64,000 bases of DNA, from NCBI GenBank assembly GCA_023436715.1, contig JAEZIJ010000059.1:1-64000 (forward strand), in the 5' to 3' direction. How positions within the stretch are numbered: the stretch's first letter is position 1; each line of letters opens with the position of its first letter. Shown here in pieces: positions 25,419 through 33,943 of this stretch. A program made the position numbers and the translations under genes. Under the pieces are notes generated by a model. It had not been told where the DNA came from and did not search any database. It worked only from the letters and a program-made list of their open reading frames with translations. This DNA comes from Acidobacteriota bacterium. Its GTDB lineage: Bacteria; Acidobacteriota; Terriglobia; Bryobacterales; Bryobacteraceae.

Positions 25419-26509
25419 TAGTGCGGAAAAACTCGCACATCCATCCCTTCCGCGGCCCGAATCAGACGATCAATCGGTCCGCCCGCGATGCGGTTCCACC
25501 AGTTCCTTCGCAGACTGTGGCCGATGAAGATCTGCGTGATCCGGTGGGCGCGGGCGTATGAGATGATGCTCTCGACAAAATCGTCTCCATCGAGAACCAC
25601 CACCTCGGCGCCTGCGTTGCGCGCGGCAGCCAGGTTCGCGGCGAGAGCCTCCTGGTCCGCGGGCGAAAGCTCCGGCTGTTCCACGTAGGCCGCGAGCAGG
25701 TCGCCATGGAACCGCTCGGCGGCGTTCCTGCCGGCGGCTATCATTCCGGCGGCATTAGCCCGGGGAGTGATGCAGAGCAGGATCCGCTCATGGGTGCCCC
25801 AGAACTGGTCAACGCCGCGCGCCTCAAGGTGGCTTTCCAACTGGCGGTCTACTACGTCCGCGGTGACAAGCAGCGCAATCTCGCGGAGCGCCGATAGACG
25901 GCGGCGCACTTCATCAGGGGATACCCCGGTTTCGGCACTGCGTTCGAGCGCCATCTCGGACGGAACATCGACAACCACGATCTCGCTGGCGCCATAAAGG
26001 AAGGACTTGGGTACCGTCGCCGCCACAGGCTTGCACGTAATCGCCTCAACCTTCTCCCTCTCCTCTTCGATGAACTGAAGGTTCAGCGATGCGAGAACGG
26101 TGATGCCGTCGTCAACGAGTTCCTCCACCTCCTGCCAGCGATGGGCGTGCCGGCTGCCCGGCGGGTTGTCGTAGGCAACGCCATCGACAACGCAGACGCG
26201 GGGTCTCCGGCGCAGGATGCGCTCGACATCGATCGTCGGCATCCCGTTCACGAGTTTAGGCGGGATGACCTCCAATTGGTTCAGCAAGGCGTCGATGTCA
26301 GGGGAACGTTTCGGCTGCACCGCGCCGACAACCACATCCTGCCCGCGTTCGTGGCGGCGGCGAGCCTCGTCCAGCATGCGGAATGACTTTCCAACGCCGG
26401 ACGCATAACCGAGAAAGATCTTCAGCCGCTCGCGGCCGGCCTGGCGCTCCTCGGCCATCGCCTGCGCCAGAAGGCGCTCAGGATCGGGCCTGCCGGATCT
26501 GTCTGCCAT
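25418..26509 (-). CDS. Stand-alone KdpD N-terminal sensory half, copy 2 (divergent)
   Basis: A 363-residue paralogue of the next gene with the same Kdp-plus-Usp layout. Walker A is kept (LKIFLGYASGVGKSFRML). The motif DELAHTN is replaced by VDGVAYDNPPGSRHAHRW, so the acidic DE pair is reduced to one Asp and the His is lost. The Usp-like part contains RILLCITPRANAAGMIAAGR, then RITQIFIGHSLRRNWWNRIA. Tandem placement with a one-base overlap suggests duplication followed by specialisation. It could act as a regulatory or heteromeric partner of copy 1. It follows kdpC by 17 bp. Confidence 0.85.
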   Translation of the reverse strand: MADRSGRPDPERLLAQAMAEERQAGRERLKIFLGYASGVGKSFRMLDEARRRHERGQDVVVGAVQPKRSPDIDALLNQLEVIPPKLVNGMPTIDVERILRRRPRVCVVDGVAYDNPPGSRHAHRWQEVEELVDDGITVLASLNLQFIEEEREKVEAITCKPVAATVPKSFLYGASEIVVVDVPSEMALERSAETGVSPDEVRRRLSALREIALLVTADVVDRQLESHLEARGVDQFWGTHERILLCITPRANAAGMIAAGRNAAERFHGDLLAAYVEQPELSPADQEALAANLAAARNAGAEVVVLDGDDFVESIISYARAHRITQIFIGHSLRRNWWNRIAGGPIDRLIRAAEGMDVRVFPH

Positions 26510-26526
26510 GGGTGCCTAAGTCGAGT

Positions 26527-27102
26527 TTACGGCGCTCCGTACTGCCGGTCGAGTGCCAGGTTCAGCTTCAGAACATTGACCCTGGGTTCTCCAAGGAAAC
26601 CGAAGGTGCGGCCCTCGGAATTCTCGGCGAGCACGCGGCGCACCTGCTCATCGGAAAGCCTGCGGGCGGATGCCACCCGGTCTACCTGAGCTTCGGCCGT
26701 TGCGGGACTGATATGGGGGTCCAATCCGCTCGCGGATGAAGTCACCGCGTCGGCGGGCACGGGACCACGGGTTCCGTTCTGTTCACGGAACCGTTCTGCG
26801 GCCCGGCCGGCGGTTTCAGCAAGCTTAGGGTTACTAGGCCCCAGGTTGGACCCGCCCGATGCTAAAGGATCGTAGCCGTTCCCCGCTGCGGACGGACGGG
26901 GGCGAAAGTACCCGGGCCGGGTAAAATCCTGCCCGATGAGTTCCGAACCCACTATTGTTCCGTTCCTGACGACCAGACTCCCCTGTGACTGCCCGGGAAA
27001 CAGAACGTGACAGAGAGCCGTCACAAGACCTGGGTAGGCGAACCCGGTCAGGACCGTGAGGATGACCATCATCAGGAAAGCTGGACGGATATTTCGCCAC
27101 AT
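26527..27102 (-). CDS. kdpC: KdpC, potassium-transporting ATPase subunit C
   Basis: A 191-residue protein with one N-terminal membrane helix (FLMMVILTVLTGFAYPGLVT) and the usual periplasmic KdpC domain: LIGQDFTRPGYFRPRPSAAG, SGLDPHISPATAEAQVDRVA and EPRVNVLKLNLALD. KdpC stabilises ATP binding and assembly of the KdpFABC high-affinity potassium pump. It lies 14 bp after kdpB. Length and motifs match the family. Confidence 0.97.
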   Translation of the reverse strand: MWRNIRPAFLMMVILTVLTGFAYPGLVTALCHVLFPGQSQGSLVVRNGTIVGSELIGQDFTRPGYFRPRPSAAGNGYDPLASGGSNLGPSNPKLAETAGRAAERFREQNGTRGPVPADAVTSSASGLDPHISPATAEAQVDRVASARRLSDEQVRRVLAENSEGRTFGFLGEPRVNVLKLNLALDRQYGAP

Positions 27103-27116
27103 CGCCGTTCTTCCTC

Positions 27117-29228
27117 CTATGCCAGTCCGGCAAGCAAGAGCAGCCGGTCGATAATCCAGATGCCCGGAAACGGCGCAATCAGGCCGCCCAAACCATAGAC
27201 CAGCAGGTTGCGCCGGAGCATCGCTGCCGCCCCCTGCGGCCGGTATTTCACCCCGCGCAACGCCAGCGGCACCAGGGCGATGATGATGAGCGCGTTGAAA
27301 ATCACCGCCGCCAGAATGGCGCTCTGCGGGCTGTGCAGACCCATGACGTTCAGGTGGGCCAGCGCCGGATACGTTCCCATGAACATCGCCGGGATGATGG
27401 CGAAATACTTCGCAACATCGTTCGCGATCGAGAAGGTGGTGAGCGCGCCTCGTGTGATCAACAACTGCTTGCCTATCGCGACCACCTCGATCAGCTTGGT
27501 CGGATTGCTGTCGAGGTCCACCATATTGCCGGCCTCCTTGGCGGCCATGGTTCCGGTGTTCATGGCAAGTCCGACGTCGGCCTGTGCCAGCGCCGGAGCG
27601 TCGTTGGTGCCGTCCCCGGTCATCGCCACAAGCCGCCCGGCGGCCTGCTCTTTGCGGATGTATTCGAGTTTGTCCTTGGGCGTAGCCTGCGCCAGAAAAT
27701 CGTCGACCCCGGCCTCGCCCGCGATCGCGGCTGCGGTGAGGGGATTGTCGCCTGTCACCATCACGGACCGTATCCCCATGGCGCGGAGTTGCGCGATGCG
27801 CTCCTTCATTCCGCCCTTCACCACGTCCTTCAGATGGACGATTCCGAGCAGCCGCCCCCCGTCCGCTACGGCGAGCGGCGTGCCGCCGCCGCGCGCGATG
27901 CGGTCCGAAATCTCTTTGAAGCCGTCCGGCACGGAGCCGCGCTGCTCGCGCACGAACTGCATGATTGCTTCGGTCGCGCCTTTGCGCAGCCGGTGGCCGT
28001 CCATATCCACACCGCTCATCTTCGTGTAGGCGGAAAAGGGGATGAAGGTAGCCTCGTGCTCGCGCACAGCCCGGCCTCGCAGCTTGTGCTTCTCTTTCGC
28101 CAGTACGACGACCGACCGGCCCTCGGGCGTCTCGTCCGCAAGACTCGCTAACTGCGCGGCATCGGCGAGTTCGGAAGCGCTCACCCCCTGTATCGGGACG
28201 AACTCAACGGCCTGACGGTTGCCCAGCGTAATCGTTCCGGTCTTGTCGAGCAGCAGAGAATTCACGTCGCCTGCCGCCTCTACAGCCCTGCCGCTCATCG
28301 CGAGAACATTGTGCTGCATCACGCGATCCATGCCCGCGATTCCGATCGCGGAAAGCAGGCCGCCGATAGTCGTGGGTATCAGGCAGACCAGCAGCGACAC
28401 CAGCACGGATACGCTCGGCATCTGGCCGACCCGTGCGGACGCAACACTATAGGCGGAAAACGGGGCCAGCGTCCCGACCGCGAGCAGGAAGATAAGGGTC
28501 AACCCCGCGATCAGGATGTTGAGCGCGATTTCGTTCGGCGTCTTCTGCCGCTCGGCTCCTTCCACGAGCGCGATCATGCGATCGAGAAAGGTCTCGCCGG
28601 GGTTGGACGTGATGCGGACCGTGATGCGATCCGAGAGCACCTTGGTTCCCCCCGTGACCGCGCTGCGATCGCCGCCGGATTCCCGGATGACCGGAGCGCT
28701 TTCCCCCGTGATGACCGATTCGTCCACCGTCGCAATGCCTTCGATCACCTCGCCATCGCCGGGGATGGTGTCGCCAGTCTCGCAGAATACCTTGTCGCCG
28801 GCACGAAGCTTCGATGCGGGGACCATTTCGAGGTCTCCGTTCCCAAGCGTTTTTTTGGCGACCGAATCGGTCTTGGTCTTTCTCAGCGCGTCCGCCTGCG
28901 CTTTGCCGCGAGCCTCTGCCATGGCCTCGGCGAAGTTGGCAAACAGAACGGTAAACCACAGCCAGAGCGCGATCTGCAGCGTGAAGCCAACCCCGGCCGC
29001 GCCCTTTGCGATGTCGCTGAAGAGGAGCCCCGTGGTCAGCACCGCCCCAACCTCGACCACGAAGATCACCGGGTTCTTCATCAGTGAGACAGGGTTGAGC
29101 TTGAGAACGCAATCTTTCAACGCCCGGCCGAGGATTGCCCGGTCAAGCAGCGGCCGTGAGTGCGCAAGCTTCTTCGGGAGCAGCGCAGCGTCGTCTGTTG
29201 CCGGCGGTTTCACGATGGAAGTAGTCAT
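27117..29228 (-). CDS. kdpB: KdpB, potassium-transporting P-type ATPase catalytic subunit
   Basis: A 703-residue P-type ATPase. The phosphorylated Asp is in LLLDKTGTITLGN, the actuator loop is SVITGESAPVIRESGGDRSA, and the hinge is MTGDGTNDAPALAQADVGLA, followed by MNTGTMAAKEAGNMVDLDSN. It powers potassium uptake through KdpA. The gene is three bases downstream of kdpA and 14 bp upstream of kdpC. All catalytic motifs are present. Confidence 0.98.
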   Translation of the reverse strand: MTTSIVKPPATDDAALLPKKLAHSRPLLDRAILGRALKDCVLKLNPVSLMKNPVIFVVEVGAVLTTGLLFSDIAKGAAGVGFTLQIALWLWFTVLFANFAEAMAEARGKAQADALRKTKTDSVAKKTLGNGDLEMVPASKLRAGDKVFCETGDTIPGDGEVIEGIATVDESVITGESAPVIRESGGDRSAVTGGTKVLSDRITVRITSNPGETFLDRMIALVEGAERQKTPNEIALNILIAGLTLIFLLAVGTLAPFSAYSVASARVGQMPSVSVLVSLLVCLIPTTIGGLLSAIGIAGMDRVMQHNVLAMSGRAVEAAGDVNSLLLDKTGTITLGNRQAVEFVPIQGVSASELADAAQLASLADETPEGRSVVVLAKEKHKLRGRAVREHEATFIPFSAYTKMSGVDMDGHRLRKGATEAIMQFVREQRGSVPDGFKEISDRIARGGGTPLAVADGGRLLGIVHLKDVVKGGMKERIAQLRAMGIRSVMVTGDNPLTAAAIAGEAGVDDFLAQATPKDKLEYIRKEQAAGRLVAMTGDGTNDAPALAQADVGLAMNTGTMAAKEAGNMVDLDSNPTKLIEVVAIGKQLLITRGALTTFSIANDVAKYFAIIPAMFMGTYPALAHLNVMGLHSPQSAILAAVIFNALIIIALVPLALRGVKYRPQGAAAMLRRNLLVYGLGGLIAPFPGIWIIDRLLLLAGLA

Positions 29229-29231
29229 GTG

Positions 29232-30980
29232 CTAACCCCACAGCAGGAAATGTTCCACAATCGGGCCAAGCGCCAGGGCGGGGAAGAACGTCAGCGCGCC
29301 GACGATCAGAACCGTCCCCACAAGCAAACCAACGAATAGGGCGCCGTGCGTCGGAAACGTACCGGCGGACGGCGGCGTTCGCCGTTTTGCCGCCAGGCTG
29401 CCGGCGGCGGCGAGCATCGGAATCATGAACAGGAATCTCCCGGCCAGCATCGCCAGGCCTATAGTCAGGTTGTACCAGGGCGTGTTCGCGTTCAATCCGG
29501 CAAAAGCGCTGCCGTTGTTGCCGGCGCCGCTCGAGTACGCGTACAGTATCTGGCTGAACCCGTGCGGCCCGGGATTGGTGGTGTTGGCGACCGCCGGACC
29601 GGGCGCGTTCCAGTATCCGCCCTGCTTGAAGTTGACTGCCGAGCTCAATGCAGTAAAGATCAGAATTGCCGCCGAGGTCGCGATCAGCGCCAGCATCGCC
29701 ATCTTGACTTCCTTCTGCTCGATTTTCTTGCCGAGGTATTCGGGTGTCCGGCCTACCATCAGTCCGGCGATGAACACGGCCAGGATGGCGAACAGCAGCA
29801 TTCCATACAGGCCCGAGCCCGTTCCGCCGAAGACCACCTCACCCGTTTCGATGTTGAACAGCGGAACCAGGCCTCCTAGCGGAGTGTAGCTGTCGTGCAT
29901 GGAGTTGACTGCGCCGCAGCTCGTCGCCGTCGTAACCGTGGCGAACAGAGCCGATGCGGAAATCCCGAACCGCACCTCTTTGCCTTCCATGTTCCCGCCC
30001 GGCTGATTCATTGTGGCGGCCGTCTCTACGCCCAGGCGTGCGAGGTCCGGATTGCCCCGCTGCTCGGCCCAGGTCGAAACAGCAATGCCCGAGAGCAGCA
30101 GCACGCTCATAGCCGCGAAAATCGCCCAACCCTGCCGCGTGTCGCCGGCCATTTTGCCGAACGTGTAGGTCAACCCGGCCGGGATCGACAGAATCAGCAG
30201 CAATTCAACGAAGTTCGTCAAAGGGGTCGGGTTCTCGAACGGGTGTGACGAGTTCGCATTGAAGAATCCCCCGCCGTTCGTCCCGAATTCCTTGATTGCC
30301 TCTTGGGATGCCACCGGCCCTTGCGGGATCGCCTGCGTTGCGCCTTCGAGTGTCCGTGCCTGGACGGTTGGCTTGAAATTCTGAACCACGCCCTGAGAGC
30401 AGAGGAATAGCGCAGCGACAATCGAGAGAGGAAGAAGGACGTAGAGCGTCGCCCTGGTCAAATCCACCCAGAAATTACCGATGCGCCTTGCCTGCTGGCG
30501 CGCGAAACCGCGGATGACGGCGATCGCGACAGCGATGCCGGCCGCCGCGGAGACAAAGTTCTGCACCGCGAGCCCGGCCATTTGCACAAAGTACCCGAGC
30601 GTGGTCTCGCCCGAATACGCCTGCCAGTTGGTGTTCGTTACGAAACTGACGCCGGTGTTGAAGGCGAGATCGGGAGCAAGCGGCTTGGCGGCCTGCGGAT
30701 TCAACGGCAGGAATCCCTGAAGGCGTTGCAGCGCGTAGAGGAACAGGAATCCGACCAGGCTGAACGCGAGCAGCGAGGCGGCGTATTCCGTCCAGCGCTG
30801 CTCCCCTTCCTCCCGGATGCCGGCCAATCTGTACACCGCTCTTTCCACGGGACGCAAAACCGAGTGGAGGAAGGTTCGCCTTCCCTCGAACACGGCTGCC
30901 ATAAACGCGCCCAGCGGTTTCGTTATGGCCAGAAGCAGCAAGAAATAGACAGCAATCTGAAGAACTGCGGCAGGAGTCAA
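29232..30980 (-). CDS. kdpA: KdpA, potassium-binding channel-like subunit
   Basis: A 582-residue multi-spanning membrane protein of the SKT superfamily. The N-terminus reads LTPAAVLQIAVYFLLLLAIT, then KPLGAFMAAVFEGRRTFL. Selectivity-filter-like loops include NTGVSFVTNTNWQAYSGE, EFGTNGGGFFNANSSHPFEN and SATVTTATSCGAVNSMHDSY-like sequence (here FATVTTATSCGAVNSMHDSY). The frame stays open far upstream, but GAGGAGG lies six bases before the TTG at 30980 and homology begins there. It follows kdpF by 11 bp. Confidence 0.96.
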   Translation of the reverse strand: MTPAAVLQIAVYFLLLLAITKPLGAFMAAVFEGRRTFLHSVLRPVERAVYRLAGIREEGEQRWTEYAASLLAFSLVGFLFLYALQRLQGFLPLNPQAAKPLAPDLAFNTGVSFVTNTNWQAYSGETTLGYFVQMAGLAVQNFVSAAAGIAVAIAVIRGFARQQARRIGNFWVDLTRATLYVLLPLSIVAALFLCSQGVVQNFKPTVQARTLEGATQAIPQGPVASQEAIKEFGTNGGGFFNANSSHPFENPTPLTNFVELLLILSIPAGLTYTFGKMAGDTRQGWAIFAAMSVLLLSGIAVSTWAEQRGNPDLARLGVETAATMNQPGGNMEGKEVRFGISASALFATVTTATSCGAVNSMHDSYTPLGGLVPLFNIETGEVVFGGTGSGLYGMLLFAILAVFIAGLMVGRTPEYLGKKIEQKEVKMAMLALIATSAAILIFTALSSAVNFKQGGYWNAPGPAVANTTNPGPHGFSQILYAYSSGAGNNGSAFAGLNANTPWYNLTIGLAMLAGRFLFMIPMLAAAGSLAAKRRTPPSAGTFPTHGALFVGLLVGTVLIVGALTFFPALALGPIVEHFLLWG

Positions 30981-30991
30981 CTTGAGCCTCC

Positions 30992-31075
30992 TCAGAACCT
31001 TTCCGGACGTAACAACGCGACTATCAGATAGCCGAACAGTAACACCGCAACGACGGCCGCAATTGAGTACTCCAA
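30992..31075 (-). CDS. kdpF: KdpF, small stabilising subunit
   Basis: A 27-residue single-helix peptide, LEYSIAAVVAVLLFGYLIVA followed by LLRPERF, the standard KdpF pattern with its conserved LLRPERF end. It starts at TTG 31075 behind a GGAGG site that overlaps the stop of the preceding tiny gene. KdpF sits at the KdpA/KdpB interface and stabilises the complex. Confidence 0.88.
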   Translation of the reverse strand: MEYSIAAVVAVLLFGYLIVALLRPERF

Positions 31076-31083
31076 AGCGCCTC

Positions 31084-31167
31084 CTACAAGCGGTCGCAGG
31101 CCTTTGTGAAGACCCAACAGGCCGCGAAGAACACAGTAGCGATCGAAATGTAGAACAGGTCGGGCAT
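31084..31167 (-). CDS. 27-residue single-helix membrane peptide ahead of kdpF
   Basis: A tiny frame reading MPDLFYISIATVFFAACWVF, then TKACDRL. One membrane helix is followed by a short charged end. GAGGTGA lies five bases before the ATG, and its TAG stop overlaps the kdpF ribosome site. From memory, similar peptides occur just before kdpF in other bacteria. Good ribosome site, hydrophobicity and tight packing between genes support it being real; its role is unknown. Confidence 0.65.
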   Translation of the reverse strand: MPDLFYISIATVFFAACWVFTKACDRL

Positions 31168-31170
31168 ACT

Positions 31171-31617
31171 TCACCTCGCGAGCACCACCGAATGGCCCGC
31201 CTTCTCAAGCGCCCGGGCGAGAGATGCCCCGGCAATCGGGAACCGCCATTTCCGTCCGCCGACAATGACGAACGAGTGCGGCTTCAGCGAACCGCGCACC
31301 GCTTCGGCTACGTCACGGCACAACAGGACCGTCCCTTCAATTCGCGCGGCTTTGTGTCCGGCGACCGCAGCCCCCAGTTGTTGCTCGAGGAAGCTCGGCG
31401 GGACGGGTGGCTCCGTGAGCGGAGCGGGGAACTGCACGACCACGGGCAGCAGCACAGTCACTCTGGCGTTCAGGCCGCGCCACAGCCGTTCTGCCGCCGT
31501 AAGAACAGCCCCGGCCTCCTGCGGCGTCGCTGCGACCACGGTGATCTCAAACGCTGTCCGGGGCGCCGCCACATCTAGCGAGTTCAGTGGAAGGCGATAG
31601 CCAGTCACATTCTTCAC
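31171..31617 (-). CDS. Usp-like small protein in the kdp operon
   Basis: A 148-residue soluble protein with GTG start. The order of strands and helices (FEITVVAATPQEAGAVLTAA, ARVTVLLPVVVQFP, GTVLLCRDVAEAVRGSLKPH, SFVIVGGRKWRFPIAGASLA, LEKAGHSVVLAR) follows the universal-stress-protein fold, including a late VGGRKWRFP loop in place of the usual GSRG nucleotide loop. It sits three bases before the small peptide gene and 55 bp after kdpE. A role in potassium sensing or pump control is inferred only from position. Confidence 0.7.
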   Translation of the reverse strand: MKNVTGYRLPLNSLDVAAPRTAFEITVVAATPQEAGAVLTAAERLWRGLNARVTVLLPVVVQFPAPLTEPPVPPSFLEQQLGAAVAGHKAARIEGTVLLCRDVAEAVRGSLKPHSFVIVGGRKWRFPIAGASLARALEKAGHSVVLAR

Positions 31618-31672
31618 CTACCCTACGGTAGCCCGGAGGGCATAAAGAAGTCATAAGGAATCCGTCAGGATT

Positions 31673-32365
31673 TCATGAAGGTATGCGGAAGCTGTATCCC
31701 ACCCAAGGCTCGGTCACGATGTATCGCGGCCGCCCCGGCTCCGGCTCGATCTTCTTGCGCAGTTGGTTGACGAACACGCGCAGATACTCGACTTCGTCGC
31801 CGTAATCCGGTCCCCAGACCGCTTGCAGGAGTCTCCCGTGCGGGATGGGCACTCCCGGATTCGTAACCAGATACTGGAGTAAGTCAAACTCCTTCGGAGT
31901 GAGCCGGACTTCCTTGCCATGGACGGCTACGCGGCGGGCGGCCAGGTTGATCTCGACGCCCTCGAAGGAAAGAGTCTGGGGCACGTTATCGGGCGCGAGC
32001 GGCGCCCGGCGCAATGCCGCGCGAATGCGCGCGAGCAGTTCCTGCATTCCGAACGGTTTCGTGACGAAATCGTCCGCACCGGCGTCGAGCGCTTCGACCT
32101 TATCCTTTTCCGTGTTCCGAACACTAAGCACGATGATGGGAACGTCGCCCCCCGCGCGTATGGCGCGACAGGCGGCCAGGCCGCCCATGCCCGGCATATT
32201 GAGGTCGAGGAGAACTACGTCGTGCCGATCGCCTCGAAGCTTCTCCAGTGCTTCCTCGCCGCTCCGCGCGTCGGCGACGACGTAACCTTGCGCGCTCAGC
32301 GTGGTCCGCATCACACGCCGGATCTGCGGATCGTCGTCCACCACCAGGATTTTCGCGTTAGTCAT
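31673..32365 (-). CDS. kdpE: KdpE-like OmpR-family response regulator
   Basis: A 230-residue regulator. The receiver domain has acidic DDD near residue 10, phospho-acceptor Asp54 in VVLLDLNMPGMGG, Thr/Ser in IIVLSVRN and Lys in DFVTKPFG. The winged-helix DNA-binding domain includes VRLTPKEFDLLQYLVTNPGV and LRVFVNQLRKKIEPEPGRPR. It overlaps the upstream kinase gene by four bases (ATGA), so the two are a cognate pair. Its expected target is the promoter region of this operon. Confidence 0.95.
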   Translation of the reverse strand: MTNAKILVVDDDPQIRRVMRTTLSAQGYVVADARSGEEALEKLRGDRHDVVLLDLNMPGMGGLAACRAIRAGGDVPIIVLSVRNTEKDKVEALDAGADDFVTKPFGMQELLARIRAALRRAPLAPDNVPQTLSFEGVEINLAARRVAVHGKEVRLTPKEFDLLQYLVTNPGVPIPHGRLLQAVWGPDYGDEVEYLRVFVNQLRKKIEPEPGRPRYIVTEPWVGYSFRIPS

Positions 32366-33816
32366 ACGCCGGCCTGTTCACTCGCGCCGGGCAGCGCGAT
32401 GAAAAACTCCGATCCGCCGCCGCTTCGCTCCTCGATCCAGATACGCCCGCCGTGCGCTTTGACGATTTCGCGCGCGATCGGCAGGCCCATGCCCGTTCCG
32501 GGAATCGTGCCGCCCCCTTGCAGTCCGCGGTAGAACCGCTCGAATATGCGGGATTGCTCAGTCTCCGGTATTCCCGGCCCACGATCCGCCACGCTGATTA
32601 CCACCGTCTCGCCCTGCGGGCGTGCCCTCACGGTAATGGGAGAACCCGGGGGAGAGTACTTCAGCGCATTATCCACCAACTGGCGGATGGCCAGCGCGGC
32701 CAAGTCGGGGTCGGCCTGCACGAGCGGCACGTCACCGGGGATATCGACCTGCACGGGCCGCCCTTCGAGCGACCTTGCAAGTTTCCTCAGTGCCAGGTTC
32801 ACGAGTTGCCGCACCGGTCGTACGGATTTCTCAAGGCGCACGTTGCCGGCTTCAATGCGTGCAGTCTGTACGGCTTCGGTGACCATGTTCGTGAGGTGAT
32901 CCGTCTCTTCATCGGCCACCGTCAGCAACTCCCGCTGCGCGCCGTTGGCATCCGCCAGCAGCGAGGTGACCGCCGCTTTGATCGATGTCAGCGGGGTCTT
33001 GAAATCATGGGCGAGCGCATCGAGCAAGAGCGCCTTCAGTTCGTCGTTCTGGCGTGCAGCCTCGGCCCGCGCCGCCGCCCGCTGCGAACGTCCGCGCTCG
33101 ACTTCTATCGCCGCCAGATTCGAAATGGAGTGCAGGGCCGTGTCGGATATACCGCCGCCCATGATGGCTAGGCTTCCGATCGGTGGCCCGCCCAGGCTGA
33201 TGGGAAGCACCGTAAGGTCTGTGGCCGGGTCGCGCAAGGCCGTGCCCTGCACGGCGGCGTCGCGGAGCCGTTCATCCGTCAACGGAACTTCCTGGATTCC
33301 CGCGCGATGAACTTTGTCCTCTGCGCGGTCGTAAAACGCGACCGCGGGCGCGTCGAAAATGAGCGCGATCTGATATGAGATGCGAGCGCCGGCCGGCTGG
33401 TCTGGGCTGAGCATCAGGTTGCGGCTGAGCGCGTACAATCGCTCCATCTCGTGCTGCCGGTGCGTGGCCTCGATAGCCCGGCGCTTAGCACGCGCCGATA
33501 GTTGGCTTGCGACTACCGAGACCACCAGGAACGTGAACAGGGCAACCCAGTTTTGCGGATCGGCGATGGTGTAAGTGCCTATCGGCGGCAGGAAGAAGTA
33601 GTTGAAGCACAACATTGCGGCGATCGACGCCGCGATGGCCTCAGCCAGTCCCCAAACCGTCGCGATGGCAAGGATGCCCAGCAGAAGCGTGAGCGCAACC
33701 GTGGTCGCGTTTACGGAAGCCACACCGTAGTACCACGCGGTGATCGCGCCGATGATCCCCATCGCGGCGGCCATGCGCGAGACCGGCCTGACAAGGCTGA
33801 TTCGACTGCGTTCCAT
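32362..33816 (-). CDS. Membrane histidine kinase equal to the C-terminal half of KdpD
   Basis: A 484-residue kinase. Four membrane helices in a DUF4118-type block (AAAMGIIGAITAWYYGVASV ... AMLCFNYFFLPPIGTYTIAD) are followed by a GAF-like region, the H-box DALAHDFKTPLTSIKAAVTS, and ATPase boxes VDNALKYSPPGSPIT, VADRGPGIPETEQ and PGTGMGLPIAREIVKAHGG. The cytoplasmic Kdp/Usp sensory half usually fused at the N-terminus is absent; it is encoded twice at the other end of the operon. It is first in the operon, directly before kdpE. An N-terminal ATG at 33816 is consistent with a complete, shorter protein. Confidence 0.92.
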   Translation of the reverse strand: MERSRISLVRPVSRMAAAMGIIGAITAWYYGVASVNATTVALTLLLGILAIATVWGLAEAIAASIAAMLCFNYFFLPPIGTYTIADPQNWVALFTFLVVSVVASQLSARAKRRAIEATHRQHEMERLYALSRNLMLSPDQPAGARISYQIALIFDAPAVAFYDRAEDKVHRAGIQEVPLTDERLRDAAVQGTALRDPATDLTVLPISLGGPPIGSLAIMGGGISDTALHSISNLAAIEVERGRSQRAAARAEAARQNDELKALLLDALAHDFKTPLTSIKAAVTSLLADANGAQRELLTVADEETDHLTNMVTEAVQTARIEAGNVRLEKSVRPVRQLVNLALRKLARSLEGRPVQVDIPGDVPLVQADPDLAALAIRQLVDNALKYSPPGSPITVRARPQGETVVISVADRGPGIPETEQSRIFERFYRGLQGGGTIPGTGMGLPIAREIVKAHGGRIWIEERSGGGSEFFIALPGASEQAGV

Positions 33817-33943
33817 CCCAAACCATTTTAGTTCCGCAGCGCGTCTGGGCTAAGATTGCTGCTTGCCTTCGACCGGGATTCACGTTCGGACTACCCTGAT
33901 TCCGCGGCAGAACTGATCAGCACTTCCCGCCGTATAAACAAGT

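Noticed and set aside
30981..31265. 95-codon upstream extension of kdpA
   Set aside because: It overlaps kdpF and the 27-residue peptide gene, has no homology, and a strong ribosome site precedes the TTG at 30980.
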